From: JALZAI01 sp038212215
GTDB taxonomy: Bacteria > Actinomycetota > Actinomycetes > Mycobacteriales > Jatrophihabitantaceae
Length of the DNA: 64,000 nucleotides
Direction: 5' to 3'
Assembly: GCA_038212215.1 (NCBI GenBank)
Contig: JBBQUT010000009.1
Span: 69,726 to 133,725, forward strand
Shown here: piece after piece, positions 34,457 to 42,008 of the stretch
How positions within the stretch are numbered: the stretch's first letter is position 1
How the letters are laid out: each line of letters begins with the position of its first letter
Position numbers and translations under genes: made by a program
The notes under the pieces: model-generated
Told to the model about the DNA's origin: nothing
Database searches by the model: none
What the model saw: only the letters and a program-made list of their open reading frames with translations

Positions 34457-35536
34457 GTGACGCCTCTGACACCTCGCCGCCGCGCCGTGGCGTCTGTGGT
34501 GCTGCTGTTCCCGACCGGCTGGTTCTGGATCGAGGTCGCCGCTCACAACGCCTACAGCCTGCTGGACTACTACCAGCACGGCTTCCCGTATTGCGGGGGC
34601 AGCTGGCAGCAGTTCGGCAACTCGTGCGACGCAATTGGCTACAGTCCGACGCTCGCGTGGGTCGAGCTCTTCGCCGTCACCCTCTTTGCCTTTGCCATCG
34701 CGTACGCGCTGGCGCGCTGGGTGGTGCGGCCGATCGCCGAGATCGCCACCATCGTGGCCCGGTTCGGGCCGAACGCGCTCGGCCTGCGGCTGCGCTCACA
34801 CGGCTCGAAGGAGGAGACGCGCCAACTCTCAGACGCCGTCGACGCCATGCTCGATCGCCTCGCCGAAGGCTACGAGGCTCAACGTCGCTTCGCCTCCACC
34901 GCCTCGCACGAATTACGCACTCCGCTCGCCACCCAGCGAGCGCTGATCGAGGTGAGCCTGTCCGCTGCGCTCACCGACGATCAGCTCGAACTGCTGCGTC
35001 GGCAACTGCTAGCGACGAATGAGCGAAATGAGAAGCTGGTGGACGGCCTGCTCACCCTCGCTGAAACTGACCGCGGCCTGATGACAACGACGCCGCTGCG
35101 CCTTGATCGCATCGTCGGCGAGGTGGTCGAACTCCACCGCTCGACAGCGAAGGAGCGCGATCTCGACCTGAGCGCAGTGCTCGCGCCGGCCACCGTGCTC
35201 GGCGAAGAACCGCTACTCGAGCGACTCGTTGCAAATCTCGTCTCGAACGCCATCAAGTACAACAAGCCCGGCGGATCAGTGGTCGTTCAGGTCAGTCAGA
35301 ACTGCGCTTTGTGCATCTCCAACACCGGACCGACCGTGGCGCCTGAGCTGGTGCCCGGCCTGTTCGAACCGTTCCGCCGGCTCAGCGGCGAGCGACTCGA
35401 CTACCACGGTGGAGTCGGTCTCGGACTCACCGTTGCGCGCTCGATCGTCGCGGCCCACGGCGGTGCCATCACCGCACACGCCAATCCCGAGGGCGGCGGA
35501 CTGACCGTCGACGTAGAGCTCAGGCAACCCGTATAG
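34457..35536 (+). CDS. Sensor histidine kinase with cysteine pair in the external loop
   Basis: The 359-aa kinase has two membrane helices (about residues 11-29 and 67-88) around a 37-residue outer loop YYQHGFPYCGGSWQQFGNSC containing C46 and C57. A HAMP domain (RWVVRPIAEIATIV) is followed by the H-box FASTASHELRTPL (H151) and ATPase motifs LVANLVSNAIKYN (N box), ISNTGP and GVGLGLTVARSIVAAHGG. The two Cys could form a disulfide that senses the redox or folding state outside the cell, as proposed for Streptomyces CutS. It is cotranscribed with the regulator gene. Confidence 0.92.
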   Translation: MTPLTPRRRAVASVVLLFPTGWFWIEVAAHNAYSLLDYYQHGFPYCGGSWQQFGNSCDAIGYSPTLAWVELFAVTLFAFAIAYALARWVVRPIAEIATIVARFGPNALGLRLRSHGSKEETRQLSDAVDAMLDRLAEGYEAQRRFASTASHELRTPLATQRALIEVSLSAALTDDQLELLRRQLLATNERNEKLVDGLLTLAETDRGLMTTTPLRLDRIVGEVVELHRSTAKERDLDLSAVLAPATVLGEEPLLERLVANLVSNAIKYNKPGGSVVVQVSQNCALCISNTGPTVAPELVPGLFEPFRRLSGERLDYHGGVGLGLTVARSIVAAHGGAITAHANPEGGGLTVDVELRQPV

Positions 35537-35561
35537 CGCCTCCAGCGATCCTGGATGGCGC
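35536..35561 (+). terminator. Strong stem-loop at the end of the two-component operon
   Basis: GCGCCTCCAG-CGATC-CTGGA-T-GGCGC folds into a 10-bp stem with one bulged T and a 5-nt loop. It begins at the last base of the kinase stop codon (TAG 35534-35536). There is no clear U-tract, which is common in high-GC actinobacteria, so intrinsic termination is plausible but unproved. Confidence 0.55.
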
Positions 35562-35722
35562 GTGTGACCTCGCCACGATCCCGCGCTGATTCCGGCGGAG
35601 GCGGGGGTGTCCGGCCCGCATCGATCCGCGCGGTGCGTGGATCGAGGTCACGAACACCTCGGGCCCCGCTCTCGCTGCTGACGCGAAGTCACGGTCGCAC
35701 TTCGTGTCGGGTGTTGCCACGA

Positions 35723-36517
35723 TCAATCGCGCGGAGCGGGTGTCGGCGAGGCGGTGCCGCGCATCCGCGTCAGCACCAGGGCGATCGCGGCCAAGCCGGG
35801 CAACAATCCGAGCGCCCCGAGGATGATCCCGGTCGTCGCTGCTCCCTTGCTCGCCGCGTCGGTCGTCGTCGCCGCGGGTTTCGCGCCGACCGACGGTGTG
35901 CTGCTGGCCGGTGTGCTGCTGGCGCGTGTGCTGCTGGCGGGTGTGCTGCTGGCTGGTGTGCTGCCGGCTGGGCTCAGGTGCAGCGTCGGCGCGGGGAACT
36001 CGGGGTCGGTCGTGCTTCCGGGTGCGGCAACCTGAATCCAGGAGACGTCCTTGCCGTCGGAGTAGTGCTGCACCGCCTTGAACGTCAGGTCGGAGACGTT
36101 GTCGGGCAGCTTGCCGCCGATGATCGTGAACTCGCCGAAGAAACCCGGCTTGATCCCTGCCCCGGTGGCGGCGGTCCAGTCGACCTCGGACACCACTTGG
36201 GCGATGTCCCCGTCATCGGTGTGGATCGGCTTGGCGAGCTTGGACTGCGTGATTGTCGCCGTCCACCCTGGTTGGGGTGCGACGAGAACGCCCGCGATCG
36301 GCGTGGCTGTGGGCAGTTGGAGCTTCAGCCCGATCGTGCTCGCGGTGTCGCTTTCGTCAGGGACGCGGAGGGTGATGACGGCATCGCTCGCGCCGGCGGT
36401 GACGCCAGGGGCGGCGACCGTCACGTGCGCAGACGCGGCACCCGCAAACCACAACAGCGTGAACGCGGCTCCGACGAGCAGTGCCGTCATTCGCGTTGCA
36501 TGAGTGAATGGTTTCAT
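35723..36517 (-). CDS. YcnI-like copper-binding protein (DUF1775), exported and membrane-anchored
   Basis: The protein has 264 aa with a signal peptide ending ASA|H31, leaving a mature N-terminal His, the ligand of the mono-histidine brace that binds Cu(II) in YcnI. VTVAAPGVTAGASDAVITLR and FGEFTIIGGKLPDN fit the DUF1775 fold. After it comes a Ser/Thr/Pro/Ala linker (about residues 185-212) with STPAS repeats and a C-terminal helix GIILGALGLLPGLAAIALVL that anchors it. GGGAGGG 4 nt upstream supports ATG 36517. It lies downstream of nicT, 110 nt away, in the same direction, a metal-related pair. Confidence 0.88.
   Translation of the reverse strand: MKPFTHATRMTALLVGAAFTLLWFAGAASAHVTVAAPGVTAGASDAVITLRVPDESDTASTIGLKLQLPTATPIAGVLVAPQPGWTATITQSKLAKPIHTDDGDIAQVVSEVDWTAATGAGIKPGFFGEFTIIGGKLPDNVSDLTFKAVQHYSDGKDVSWIQVAAPGSTTDPEFPAPTLHLSPAGSTPASSTPASSTRASSTPASSTPSVGAKPAATTTDAASKGAATTGIILGALGLLPGLAAIALVLTRMRGTASPTPAPRD
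35896..35970. repeat. Five tandem 15-bp units inside the YcnI linker
   Basis: Units begin GTGTGCTGCTGGC and differ only in the last two or three bases (35896, 35911, 35926, 35941 and 35956). On the coding strand each gives five residues of the type A-S-S-T-P. Unit number could vary between strains by slippage and change the linker length. Confidence 0.85.
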
Positions 36518-36627
36518 TTGGCCCTCCCTGGGCAATTGTCGGGCGCTCACAACCACCTGGTCACGCAGGCAGCTTCGTCCCGGCTTTTGGTTCCAGGTAC
36601 GCCACCGCTACCACTTCGAGCGGCGGG

Positions 36628-37821
36628 CTAGCTTCCGTTAGCGGATCGTGGTACCAGGTCGGCGGACCATTTCTGTTCGATGCCGGCGATACGCCAGACG
36701 GCGATGGCGATGATCCAGGAAAGGAAGAACAGTCCGACGATGCCGTATCCGGCGTAGTCGAGGTTGATGTTGGCGATCGCGGCTAGCGGCCCGGAGGTGA
36801 TATTGGCCTGGTCGGCGAGCACACCGACGAGTTCGATGGTGCCGATGATAAGGGCGACGGCGACCGAGATGGCCGTGATGGTGATGTTGTAGAAGACCTT
36901 GCGGACCGGCTTGGCGAAAGCCCAGCCGTAGGCGGCGTTCATGAAGACGCCATCGGCGGTGTCCATCAGGCACATGCCCGCGGCGAAGAGGATGGGGAGC
37001 ACAAGGATGATGTAGAAGGGCAGGTTGAACGCCGCCACGCCGCCGGCCAGCACAAGCAGGCCGACCTCGGTGGCAGTGTCGAAACCGAGGCCGAACAACA
37101 CACCGATCGGGTAGATGTGCCACGCCTTGCGCACGGACTTGGTCAGCCCGCCGAGGAACCGGTTCATGAATCCGCGCTTGTTGAGTTGGTCTTCGAGTTC
37201 CTGCTCGTCGTAGACGCCGGTGCGCATCTCGCGAAACACCTTGAAGATGCCGAGCAGCACGACCAGGTTCAGGATGCCGAGAATCCACAGGAACACGCCC
37301 GACACCGAGGCACCGATGACGCCAGTGATCGAGTGCAAGCTGGAGTTGCCGTTCTCGACCTGCCCGGCCAGCGTCTTCACGCCCACCGAGAGCAGGAAGG
37401 CGAGCAGGAACACGATCGTCGAGTGGCCCAGGGAGAACCAGAACCCGACCGAGAGCGGCTTGCGAATCTGTTCCGAAGGCGTTCCGCTCGCTTGCTTCTC
37501 GGCGTTGTCTGCCAACAGCTTGCGGGTGGCGTTGTCCACGGCTGCGATGTGGTCGGCGTCGAAGGCGTGCCGCAGGCCGAAGGTATAGGCGAGCACGCCG
37601 ACCCCGATGTTGAACACCGGGTGGTCCCCGCCCAGGTGATAGTGGTGGGGCGCGACGAGGCCGAACAGGATGCCGAAACCGATCACGTGCAGCAGCACGA
37701 TGAAAGAGATCATCCCGGTCAGCGCGCGCCAGTCGCGGCGGGTGAGCGTCCTGCGGAACTGGGTGATCCGGCGGCCAGGCGTGAATGAGTCGCTCGCGGC
37801 GGTGCGGGTTTCGGTGCTCAT
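36628..37821 (-). CDS. nicT: NiCoT family nickel/cobalt transporter
   Basis: The 397-aa protein has eight predicted helices. The NiCoT signature (R)HAFDADHIAAVDN is seen at about residues 84-95, followed by FWFSLGHSTIVFLLAF, LGFDTATEVGLLVLAGG and FAAGMCLMDTADGVFM, the further family motifs. It imports Ni2+ and/or Co2+ for urease, hydrogenase, Ni-superoxide dismutase or B12. The relative preference cannot be read. ATG 37821. A candidate Nur box lies 67 bp upstream. Confidence 0.94.
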   Translation of the reverse strand: MSTETRTAASDSFTPGRRITQFRRTLTRRDWRALTGMISFIVLLHVIGFGILFGLVAPHHYHLGGDHPVFNIGVGVLAYTFGLRHAFDADHIAAVDNATRKLLADNAEKQASGTPSEQIRKPLSVGFWFSLGHSTIVFLLAFLLSVGVKTLAGQVENGNSSLHSITGVIGASVSGVFLWILGILNLVVLLGIFKVFREMRTGVYDEQELEDQLNKRGFMNRFLGGLTKSVRKAWHIYPIGVLFGLGFDTATEVGLLVLAGGVAAFNLPFYIILVLPILFAAGMCLMDTADGVFMNAAYGWAFAKPVRKVFYNITITAISVAVALIIGTIELVGVLADQANITSGPLAAIANINLDYAGYGIVGLFFLSWIIAIAVWRIAGIEQKWSADLVPRSANGS

Positions 37822-37887
37822 GACAATCTCCGGGAACTCGGCCGTGCCAGCGGAAGCAGGCTGAACGTAAACCTGCGACTAGCGTTA

Positions 37888-37904
37888 TCGCAAGTAGTTC
37901 GCAA
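37888..37904 (-). promoter_or_regulatory. Candidate Nur (nickel-sensing Fur family) box upstream of nicT
   Basis: Read on the minus strand the site is TTGCGA-ACTAC-TTGCGA, two direct 6-mers with 11-nt start-to-start spacing. The Streptomyces Nur consensus is tTGCaa-N5-ttGCAA, so four of six positions per half match. A third TTGCGC-like step follows at 37909. Position, 67 bp before the nickel transporter, supports nickel repression. No Nur gene is in view. Confidence 0.5.
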
Positions 37905-38028
37905 TAAGTTGCGCCGCCGGTTCCCACGTGCAGAAAGGTGTCGTTGGCCGCATCCGACGGCCGTACTGCTGGCGGCTTCCTCGTCATCACCCAACTCGAC
38001 CAGACCAGCTCGTACTGGTTGCTACTCA

Positions 38029-38319
38029 TCACGAGCGGCGTTGCTCGGCCTCCGAGCGCGGTGCGTGCTTCGGGCCTCGCGTCGAGAACGTCGCCTGTTG
38101 TTCCGGCTCGATCATGGTCAGCGGGCGGCTGTGCTCGTCCCGGAAGCGCCGGGCCAGAGCCGCGAGTTCCGTCTCGATGTCGGCGCGGCGCGATGACCAC
38201 GCCCGCAGCAACTCCGGCGGGAGTTCGAGGATCTCGCTGACCTCTCGCCTGCCCTCGAACGCGTCGCCGCGCTCGGCGAACCGAACCCCGACCCGCTCGA
38301 TCAGCCGGGCTTCCCGAGA
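38029..38319 (-). pseudogene. Fragment of a MobF (TrwC-like) conjugative relaxase
   Basis: About 96 codons contain a piece of the actinobacterial relaxase core: LELPPELLRAWSSRRADIET, then FRDEHSRPLTMI, EQQATFSTRGPKHAPRSEAEQ. In full-length relaxases the latter reads like 'AQQATLETR-x-KH-EPRSLAEQR', followed by hundreds of residues that are missing here. Both the His-triad relaxase N-terminus and the helicase domain are absent. The frame is open to 38544 but that part is not homologous. It is a remnant of an integrated conjugative element. Confidence 0.62.
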
Positions 38320-38443
38320 TGATCTTTTCTGTTGGCGCTGGCATGTATCCCAACCGGTGCCGGTTCCTCCCGGCGCTCGCTCGCTTGCCGAGAAAGTTTG
38401 GCCTGCGGTGTGAGATCGACCGTGTCCCGCACCATTACTGGGT

Positions 38444-39595
38444 ATGAGGGGTTCCAGTAGCGAGCACGAGCGGTTCGCCGCGATGTATCGCGAGCTGTCA
38501 CCGCGCGTGTATGCGTTCGTACGACGACGAGCGGACACCAGCACGGCTCAAGAGGTGGTGGCGGACACCTTCTTGGTGGCGTGGCGCCGCTTCGCTGCTG
38601 TGCCCGATGATCCGCTGCCGTGGTTGCTCGTGGTCGCTCGCAACACCCTCTTGGATCGGAGCAGGCGTGCCCGACGTCAGGGCAACTTGACTGACAGGGT
38701 CGCAAGCCTTGAGCGCTCCGCAGGGCATGGGGCGGGCGCCGACTCCCGATTGTTGGAGCGCGAACAGATGATCACCGCGCTCGCTGAACTCACCGATCTC
38801 GAGCGTGAAGCCCTGCTCATGGTTGCGTGGGACGGACTGACCAGCACTCAGGCGGCGCAGGTCGCCAACTGCAGTCTGCGGGCCTTCGAGGTCCGCTTGT
38901 CCCGAGGTCGCGCCCGGTTGAGTCGCGCAATGCAGAGTTCGTCGGCAGACCCGCCGAGCTGGGACATCCTTCAATCCGTTTCCTACGCGCAGCGCCGCAG
39001 CACGCAGCGCCGGCGGAGCGAGCCCGGATCGGAGCAGGTCGCCAATTACGGTGAAGCGGTTGACGTTGCCGCGGTTGTCGCCGCTGGGATGGGCGTCGAT
39101 GTAGTTTGCGAGTTGGCCCGGATCGGTCGGGAGCTGGGCGAGTTCTGGCGCGGAAGCGTCTGCGTAGTCGAAGACACCGCCAGAGCTCAAAACGTGCTCG
39201 TGTTTGGCGAGGCAGGATTGGCCGCCATCGAGAGCCACTGTCCGCCACACCGTTCCGTCAGGCGCGGTCCACGTTTCGCCCGTGCCCAGCGACAGGTTGC
39301 GCACCCGAGTTTCGCCGGGCAGAAGGGGTGTCTGCGCCTCGCCATCGGACATGGTCTGTTCACTGTCCTCGAGGACATAGGCGAATTCGTCGGGAGCTAC
39401 CGAGCCACCCGCGTGTCCCGCGATCACGGAGAGCGTGTTCAGCGTCGCTGCTGCGGCGGCGTCAGGACCACCTGGACTGCCAGTGGGAAGCAGGAGGCCG
39501 ACCGCAACCGCAGCCGCTGCGGCGCAGGCGGCCAGCGCGCTGAGCTTTCCCCACTGCCGTCCAGTCGACTGCTTGGACTTCAGGGGAGCCGGTGA
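38444..39595 (+). CDS. ECF-type RNA polymerase sigma factor with abnormal antisense-derived C-terminus
   Basis: Residues 1-162 are a normal small sigma-70 factor: region 2 with FAAMYRELSPRVYAFVRRR, TAQEVVADTFLVAWRRF and PWLLVVARNTLLD, then region 4 LTDLEREALLMVAWDGLTST with the helix-turn-helix AAQVANCSLRAFEVRLSRGR. After about base 38940 the frame runs without a stop for 650 bp through the antisense strand of the neighbouring CU044_5270-like gene, giving Arg/Gly/Cys-rich non-protein-like sequence. The ECF thus lacks its natural 3' end. It may still make a working sigma factor with a 200-residue tail, or be decaying. Confidence 0.75.
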   Translation: MRGSSSEHERFAAMYRELSPRVYAFVRRRADTSTAQEVVADTFLVAWRRFAAVPDDPLPWLLVVARNTLLDRSRRARRQGNLTDRVASLERSAGHGAGADSRLLEREQMITALAELTDLEREALLMVAWDGLTSTQAAQVANCSLRAFEVRLSRGRARLSRAMQSSSADPPSWDILQSVSYAQRRSTQRRRSEPGSEQVANYGEAVDVAAVVAAGMGVDVVCELARIGRELGEFWRGSVCVVEDTARAQNVLVFGEAGLAAIESHCPPHRSVRRGPRFARAQRQVAHPSFAGQKGCLRLAIGHGLFTVLEDIGEFVGSYRATRVSRDHGERVQRRCCGGVRTTWTASGKQEADRNRSRCGAGGQRAELSPLPSSRLLGLQGSR

Positions 39596-39727
39596 GGAAC
39601 TTGCGAGGATCTCGGTTAGGGTGTCGGCCCGCTGCGCAGGGCCCCATTCGTCATCGAAGTGGGTGATCTCCGGGCGAAACAACATCAACGTCGCAACGTC
39701 GGTGCCGGGAATCTGGTGTTCGGCCAT
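38498..39727 (-). CDS. CU044_5270-type sigma-partner membrane protein, truncated and fused to antisense sequence
   Basis: Residues 1-250 (about 38980-39727) match the family that normally follows an ECF sigma gene: MAEHQIPGTDVATLMLFRPE, one membrane helix (LSALAACAAAAAVAVGLLLP), an outer domain with TLNTLSVIAGHA, TPLLPGETRVRNL, LAQLPTDPGQLANYIDAHPS, GDLLRSGLAPPALRAAALRV. Then it runs into antisense sigma sequence until 38498 without a stop. ATG 39727 has AGGTGA 5 nt upstream. It faces its sigma gene instead of following it, which is not the family's usual order. It is probably an inactive or altered anti-sigma-like protein. Confidence 0.68.
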   Translation of the reverse strand: MAEHQIPGTDVATLMLFRPEITHFDDEWGPAQRADTLTEILASSSPAPLKSKQSTGRQWGKLSALAACAAAAAVAVGLLLPTGSPGGPDAAAAATLNTLSVIAGHAGGSVAPDEFAYVLEDSEQTMSDGEAQTPLLPGETRVRNLSLGTGETWTAPDGTVWRTVALDGGQSCLAKHEHVLSSGGVFDYADASAPELAQLPTDPGQLANYIDAHPSGDNRGNVNRFTVIGDLLRSGLAPPALRAAALRVGNGLKDVPARRVCRRTLHCATQPGATSGQADLEGPQTAVGDLRRLSAGQSVPRNHEQGFTLEIGEFSERGDHLFALQQSGVGARPMPCGALKACDPVSQVALTSGTPAPIQEGVASDHEQPRQRIIGHSSEAAPRHQEGVRHHLLSRAGVRSSSYERIHAR

Positions 39728-39736
39728 GTCTGTCAC

Positions 39737-40179
39737 CTGGACCTTTTTGCAGCGACACCCATCGGGGTGGCTCGTCTTCCGGCTCGGTGATGGCGTGATT
39801 GTCTGCCCGGATCAGGTGGGCGCGCCACCCCGCTTTTCTCGTCTTGCGCGCTTGCTGCAGCGGGTCATCGACCGTCAGCTCACCGTCCCCCTTCCGCTCC
39901 CCCGCCGTGCACCGATTGAGCTGGAGCGTCAACGCCGGGCGTCCGGGCCTTCTCGGCGATGTCACGGTGAACACTCGAGATTGTGCGGCGGTGACCACCA
40001 GGAGCGCAGGCCCCGCTTCTTCATCACATCGAGGTCGTGCTCGCGCGTCAGTTGTGATCGAGTAATGCTTCGCGAGTCGGTGACGCAACAGATTCCTTGT
40101 CCGCTTCAAGCACCGCGCGCCGACGCCGCACCCGCGACCCCGGTGATCTCGAAAAGATCAACGACGGGCGTGGTGCCAG
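39737..40179. other. 443-bp interval with no recognisable gene
   Basis: Frames on both strands are open for 100-150 codons but have Arg/Pro/Ser-rich shadow composition, no start with a ribosome site and no motif I recognise. It joins the rearranged sigma region to the ligase-polymerase gene and may be further eroded sequence. Confidence 0.6.
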
Positions 40180-41244
40180 TCAGTCGAGCGGTTGTGACTC
40201 GACGTCACTGGGCACCGCCGATTTGTCTGCCCAGTTCGCTCTGTTCATCCGGGACGGCTGGACGCGGGGAGGCTCGCCCTCCTGCTTGGGGAAGTTCGGC
40301 GGATACGGCGCATCCCCCAAACCCCGGTCGCGCTCGTCCCGGTCGGCCCACTCCAAGAGCGGCTCGATCGACCACACCGCGCCGTCGATTCCGGCGTGCA
40401 GGTCACCGAGCTCGGCGAACCGGGCAGGCATCGTGGCGATCGTGAAGTCACTCATCTCCACGTCCAGGAACTCCGCCCAGGTCACCGGAGCCGACACCGG
40501 CCCGTGCGGCATGCCGCGCACCGAATACGCAGCAGCAATGGTGCGGTCCTTGGCATTCTGGTTGTAGTCGATGAAAATCTTCGAGCCGCGTTCCTCTTTC
40601 CACCAAGCTGTTGTGACCTGGTTCGGGATGCGCCGCTCGACCTCGCGCGCGAACGCCAGCGCGGCCCGGCGCACCTCCCGGAATCCGAAGCGCGCCTCGA
40701 TGCGCACGTAAACATGCAAGCCTCTGCTGCCGGAGGTTTTCAACCAGCCCTGCGCGCCGAGTTCGGTGAGCACCTCGTGCACCACGAGCGCCACCTGCTT
40801 GGCCTCGGCGAGGCCGGTGCCCGGCTGCGGATCGAGATCGATACGCAACTCGTCGGGACGCTCGACGTCCGCACGCCGGGTGTGCCACGGGTGGAACTCG
40901 ACCGTCGACATCTGCACCGCCCATGCGACCGAGGCCAGTTCGGTGACACACAGCTCGTCGGCGGTGCGGCCGGACGGGAAGCTCACCTCCGCTGTCTGGA
41001 CCCACTCGGGCGCACCCTTCGGCAAGCGCTTCTGGTAAATCTTCTCCCCCCCAACTCCTTCCGGATAGCGGTGCAGCATGCAGGGGCGCTCACGCAGCGC
41101 CCGCACGATGCCGTCGCCTACCGACAGGTAATAGTGGACGAGATCGAGCTTGGTTTCCCCGCGTGTGGGGAAGTAGACGCGATCCGGATTGCTGACCCGC
41201 ACGTTACGTCCGCCGATCTCCAACTCCACAGCGGGCGAGGCCAT
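40180..41244 (-). CDS. LigD-type primase-polymerase (non-homologous end-joining polymerase domain)
   Basis: The 354-aa protein is a stand-alone archaeo-eukaryotic primase-like PolDom. Metal ligands are in LRIDLDPQPG (D136, D138); later TSGSRGLHVYVRIEA and KIFIDYNQNAKDRTIAAAYS give the phosphate and nucleotide-binding motifs. VQTAEVSFPSGRTADELCV and STVEFHPWHTRR fit LigD polymerases. These add ribo- or deoxyribonucleotides at broken ends. Ligase and phosphoesterase domains of a full LigD are absent; a separate LigC lies at 21.4 kb. ATG 41244 is used. Confidence 0.93.
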   Translation of the reverse strand: MASPAVELEIGGRNVRVSNPDRVYFPTRGETKLDLVHYYLSVGDGIVRALRERPCMLHRYPEGVGGEKIYQKRLPKGAPEWVQTAEVSFPSGRTADELCVTELASVAWAVQMSTVEFHPWHTRRADVERPDELRIDLDPQPGTGLAEAKQVALVVHEVLTELGAQGWLKTSGSRGLHVYVRIEARFGFREVRRAALAFAREVERRIPNQVTTAWWKEERGSKIFIDYNQNAKDRTIAAAYSVRGMPHGPVSAPVTWAEFLDVEMSDFTIATMPARFAELGDLHAGIDGAVWSIEPLLEWADRDERDRGLGDAPYPPNFPKQEGEPPRVQPSRMNRANWADKSAVPSDVESQPLD

Positions 41245-41276
41245 GCGCAGACGGTAGCGCGAACTATGGTGGACGC

Positions 41277-41531
41277 GTGCGCATCGAGGAGCAGCTCTGG
41301 GACGACGATCCCGAGCCCATTCGCGTGCCCTACGTCGACGGCGCATGGGGACGTACCGCCAATCCGAACACCGCGGACGGCGAGTTGCAGAATCTCGCTG
41401 CGTTCGGCAACGGCCTGGCCCGGCTCTCCGGCCCGCGACGGCGTGCAGCCAAGCTCGTCGTCTGGCTCATCCTCATCGGCGTCGCGCTCACCGTCGTCTA
41501 CGGCGTCGTCGGCATCGTCACGGTCTGGTAA
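41277..41531 (+). CDS. Small single-pass membrane protein
   Basis: The product is 84 aa: an acidic N-terminal half (EEQLWDDDPEPIRVPYVDG) and a C-terminal helix (KLVVWLILIGVALTVVYGVV) leaving a very short tail. GTG 41277 lies 32 bp from the divergent LigD-polymerase start. The next gene msrB begins about 48 bp downstream in the same direction. I do not recognise the family; the membrane orientation should be N-in. Confidence 0.6.
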   Translation: MRIEEQLWDDDPEPIRVPYVDGAWGRTANPNTADGELQNLAAFGNGLARLSGPRRRAAKLVVWLILIGVALTVVYGVVGIVTVW

Positions 41532-41578
41532 TGCTGTTCGCGCGCCTGCGTCATGCTCGTGGTGGGTACCGTCGGGGC

Positions 41579-42007
41579 ATGCAAACCGACGACCTCCCTA
41601 CAGCCACCGTCACCAAGACGGACGAACAATGGCGGGCCGAGCTGACACCCGCCGAGTACGCCGTGCTGCGCCAGGCCGGAACTGAGCGGGCCTTTGTCGG
41701 CGAGTACACCGACAACCACCGCACGGGCGTCTACCGGTGCCGTGCGTGCGGCAGCGAGTTGTTCCGCAGCGAGACGAAATTCGACTCGCACTGCGGCTGG
41801 CCCAGCTTCTTCACCCCGCTCGCAGGTGAACGCGTGATCGAGCGCACCGACACCGCGATGGGGATGAAGCGCACAGAGGTCCTGTGCGCCAACTGCCACA
41901 GCCACCTCGGCCACGTGTTCGAGGGCGAGGGGTACAGCACGCCGACGGACCTGCGCTACTGCATCAACTCAATCTCGCTGACGTTCGAGCAAGCGCCGTC
42001 ACCCTAG
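41579..42007 (+). CDS. msrB: Peptide-methionine (R)-S-oxide reductase MsrB
   Basis: MsrB reduces R-methionine sulfoxide in proteins. The 142-aa protein has the four zinc cysteines (C54, C57, C103, C106 in CRACG and CANCHSHLGHVF) and the catalytic Cys C128 in RYCINSISL; WPSFF is the substrate-pocket motif. ATG 41579 is preferred; an ATG at 41531 would add 16 residues. Its stop lies 1 nt from the end of the convergent chdC gene. Confidence 0.96.
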   Translation: MQTDDLPTATVTKTDEQWRAELTPAEYAVLRQAGTERAFVGEYTDNHRTGVYRCRACGSELFRSETKFDSHCGWPSFFTPLAGERVIERTDTAMGMKRTEVLCANCHSHLGHVFEGEGYSTPTDLRYCINSISLTFEQAPSP

Positions 42008-42008
42008 G

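Noticed and set aside
36638..38353. 571-codon minus-strand frame spanning nicT and the scar
   Set aside because: It runs out of frame over nicT; no recognisable domain beyond a short run near 37,930-38,030.
39435..40445. 336-codon plus-strand frame across the gene-free interval
   Set aside because: It begins in antisense of the CU044 gene and ends in antisense of the polymerase; composition is shadow-like.
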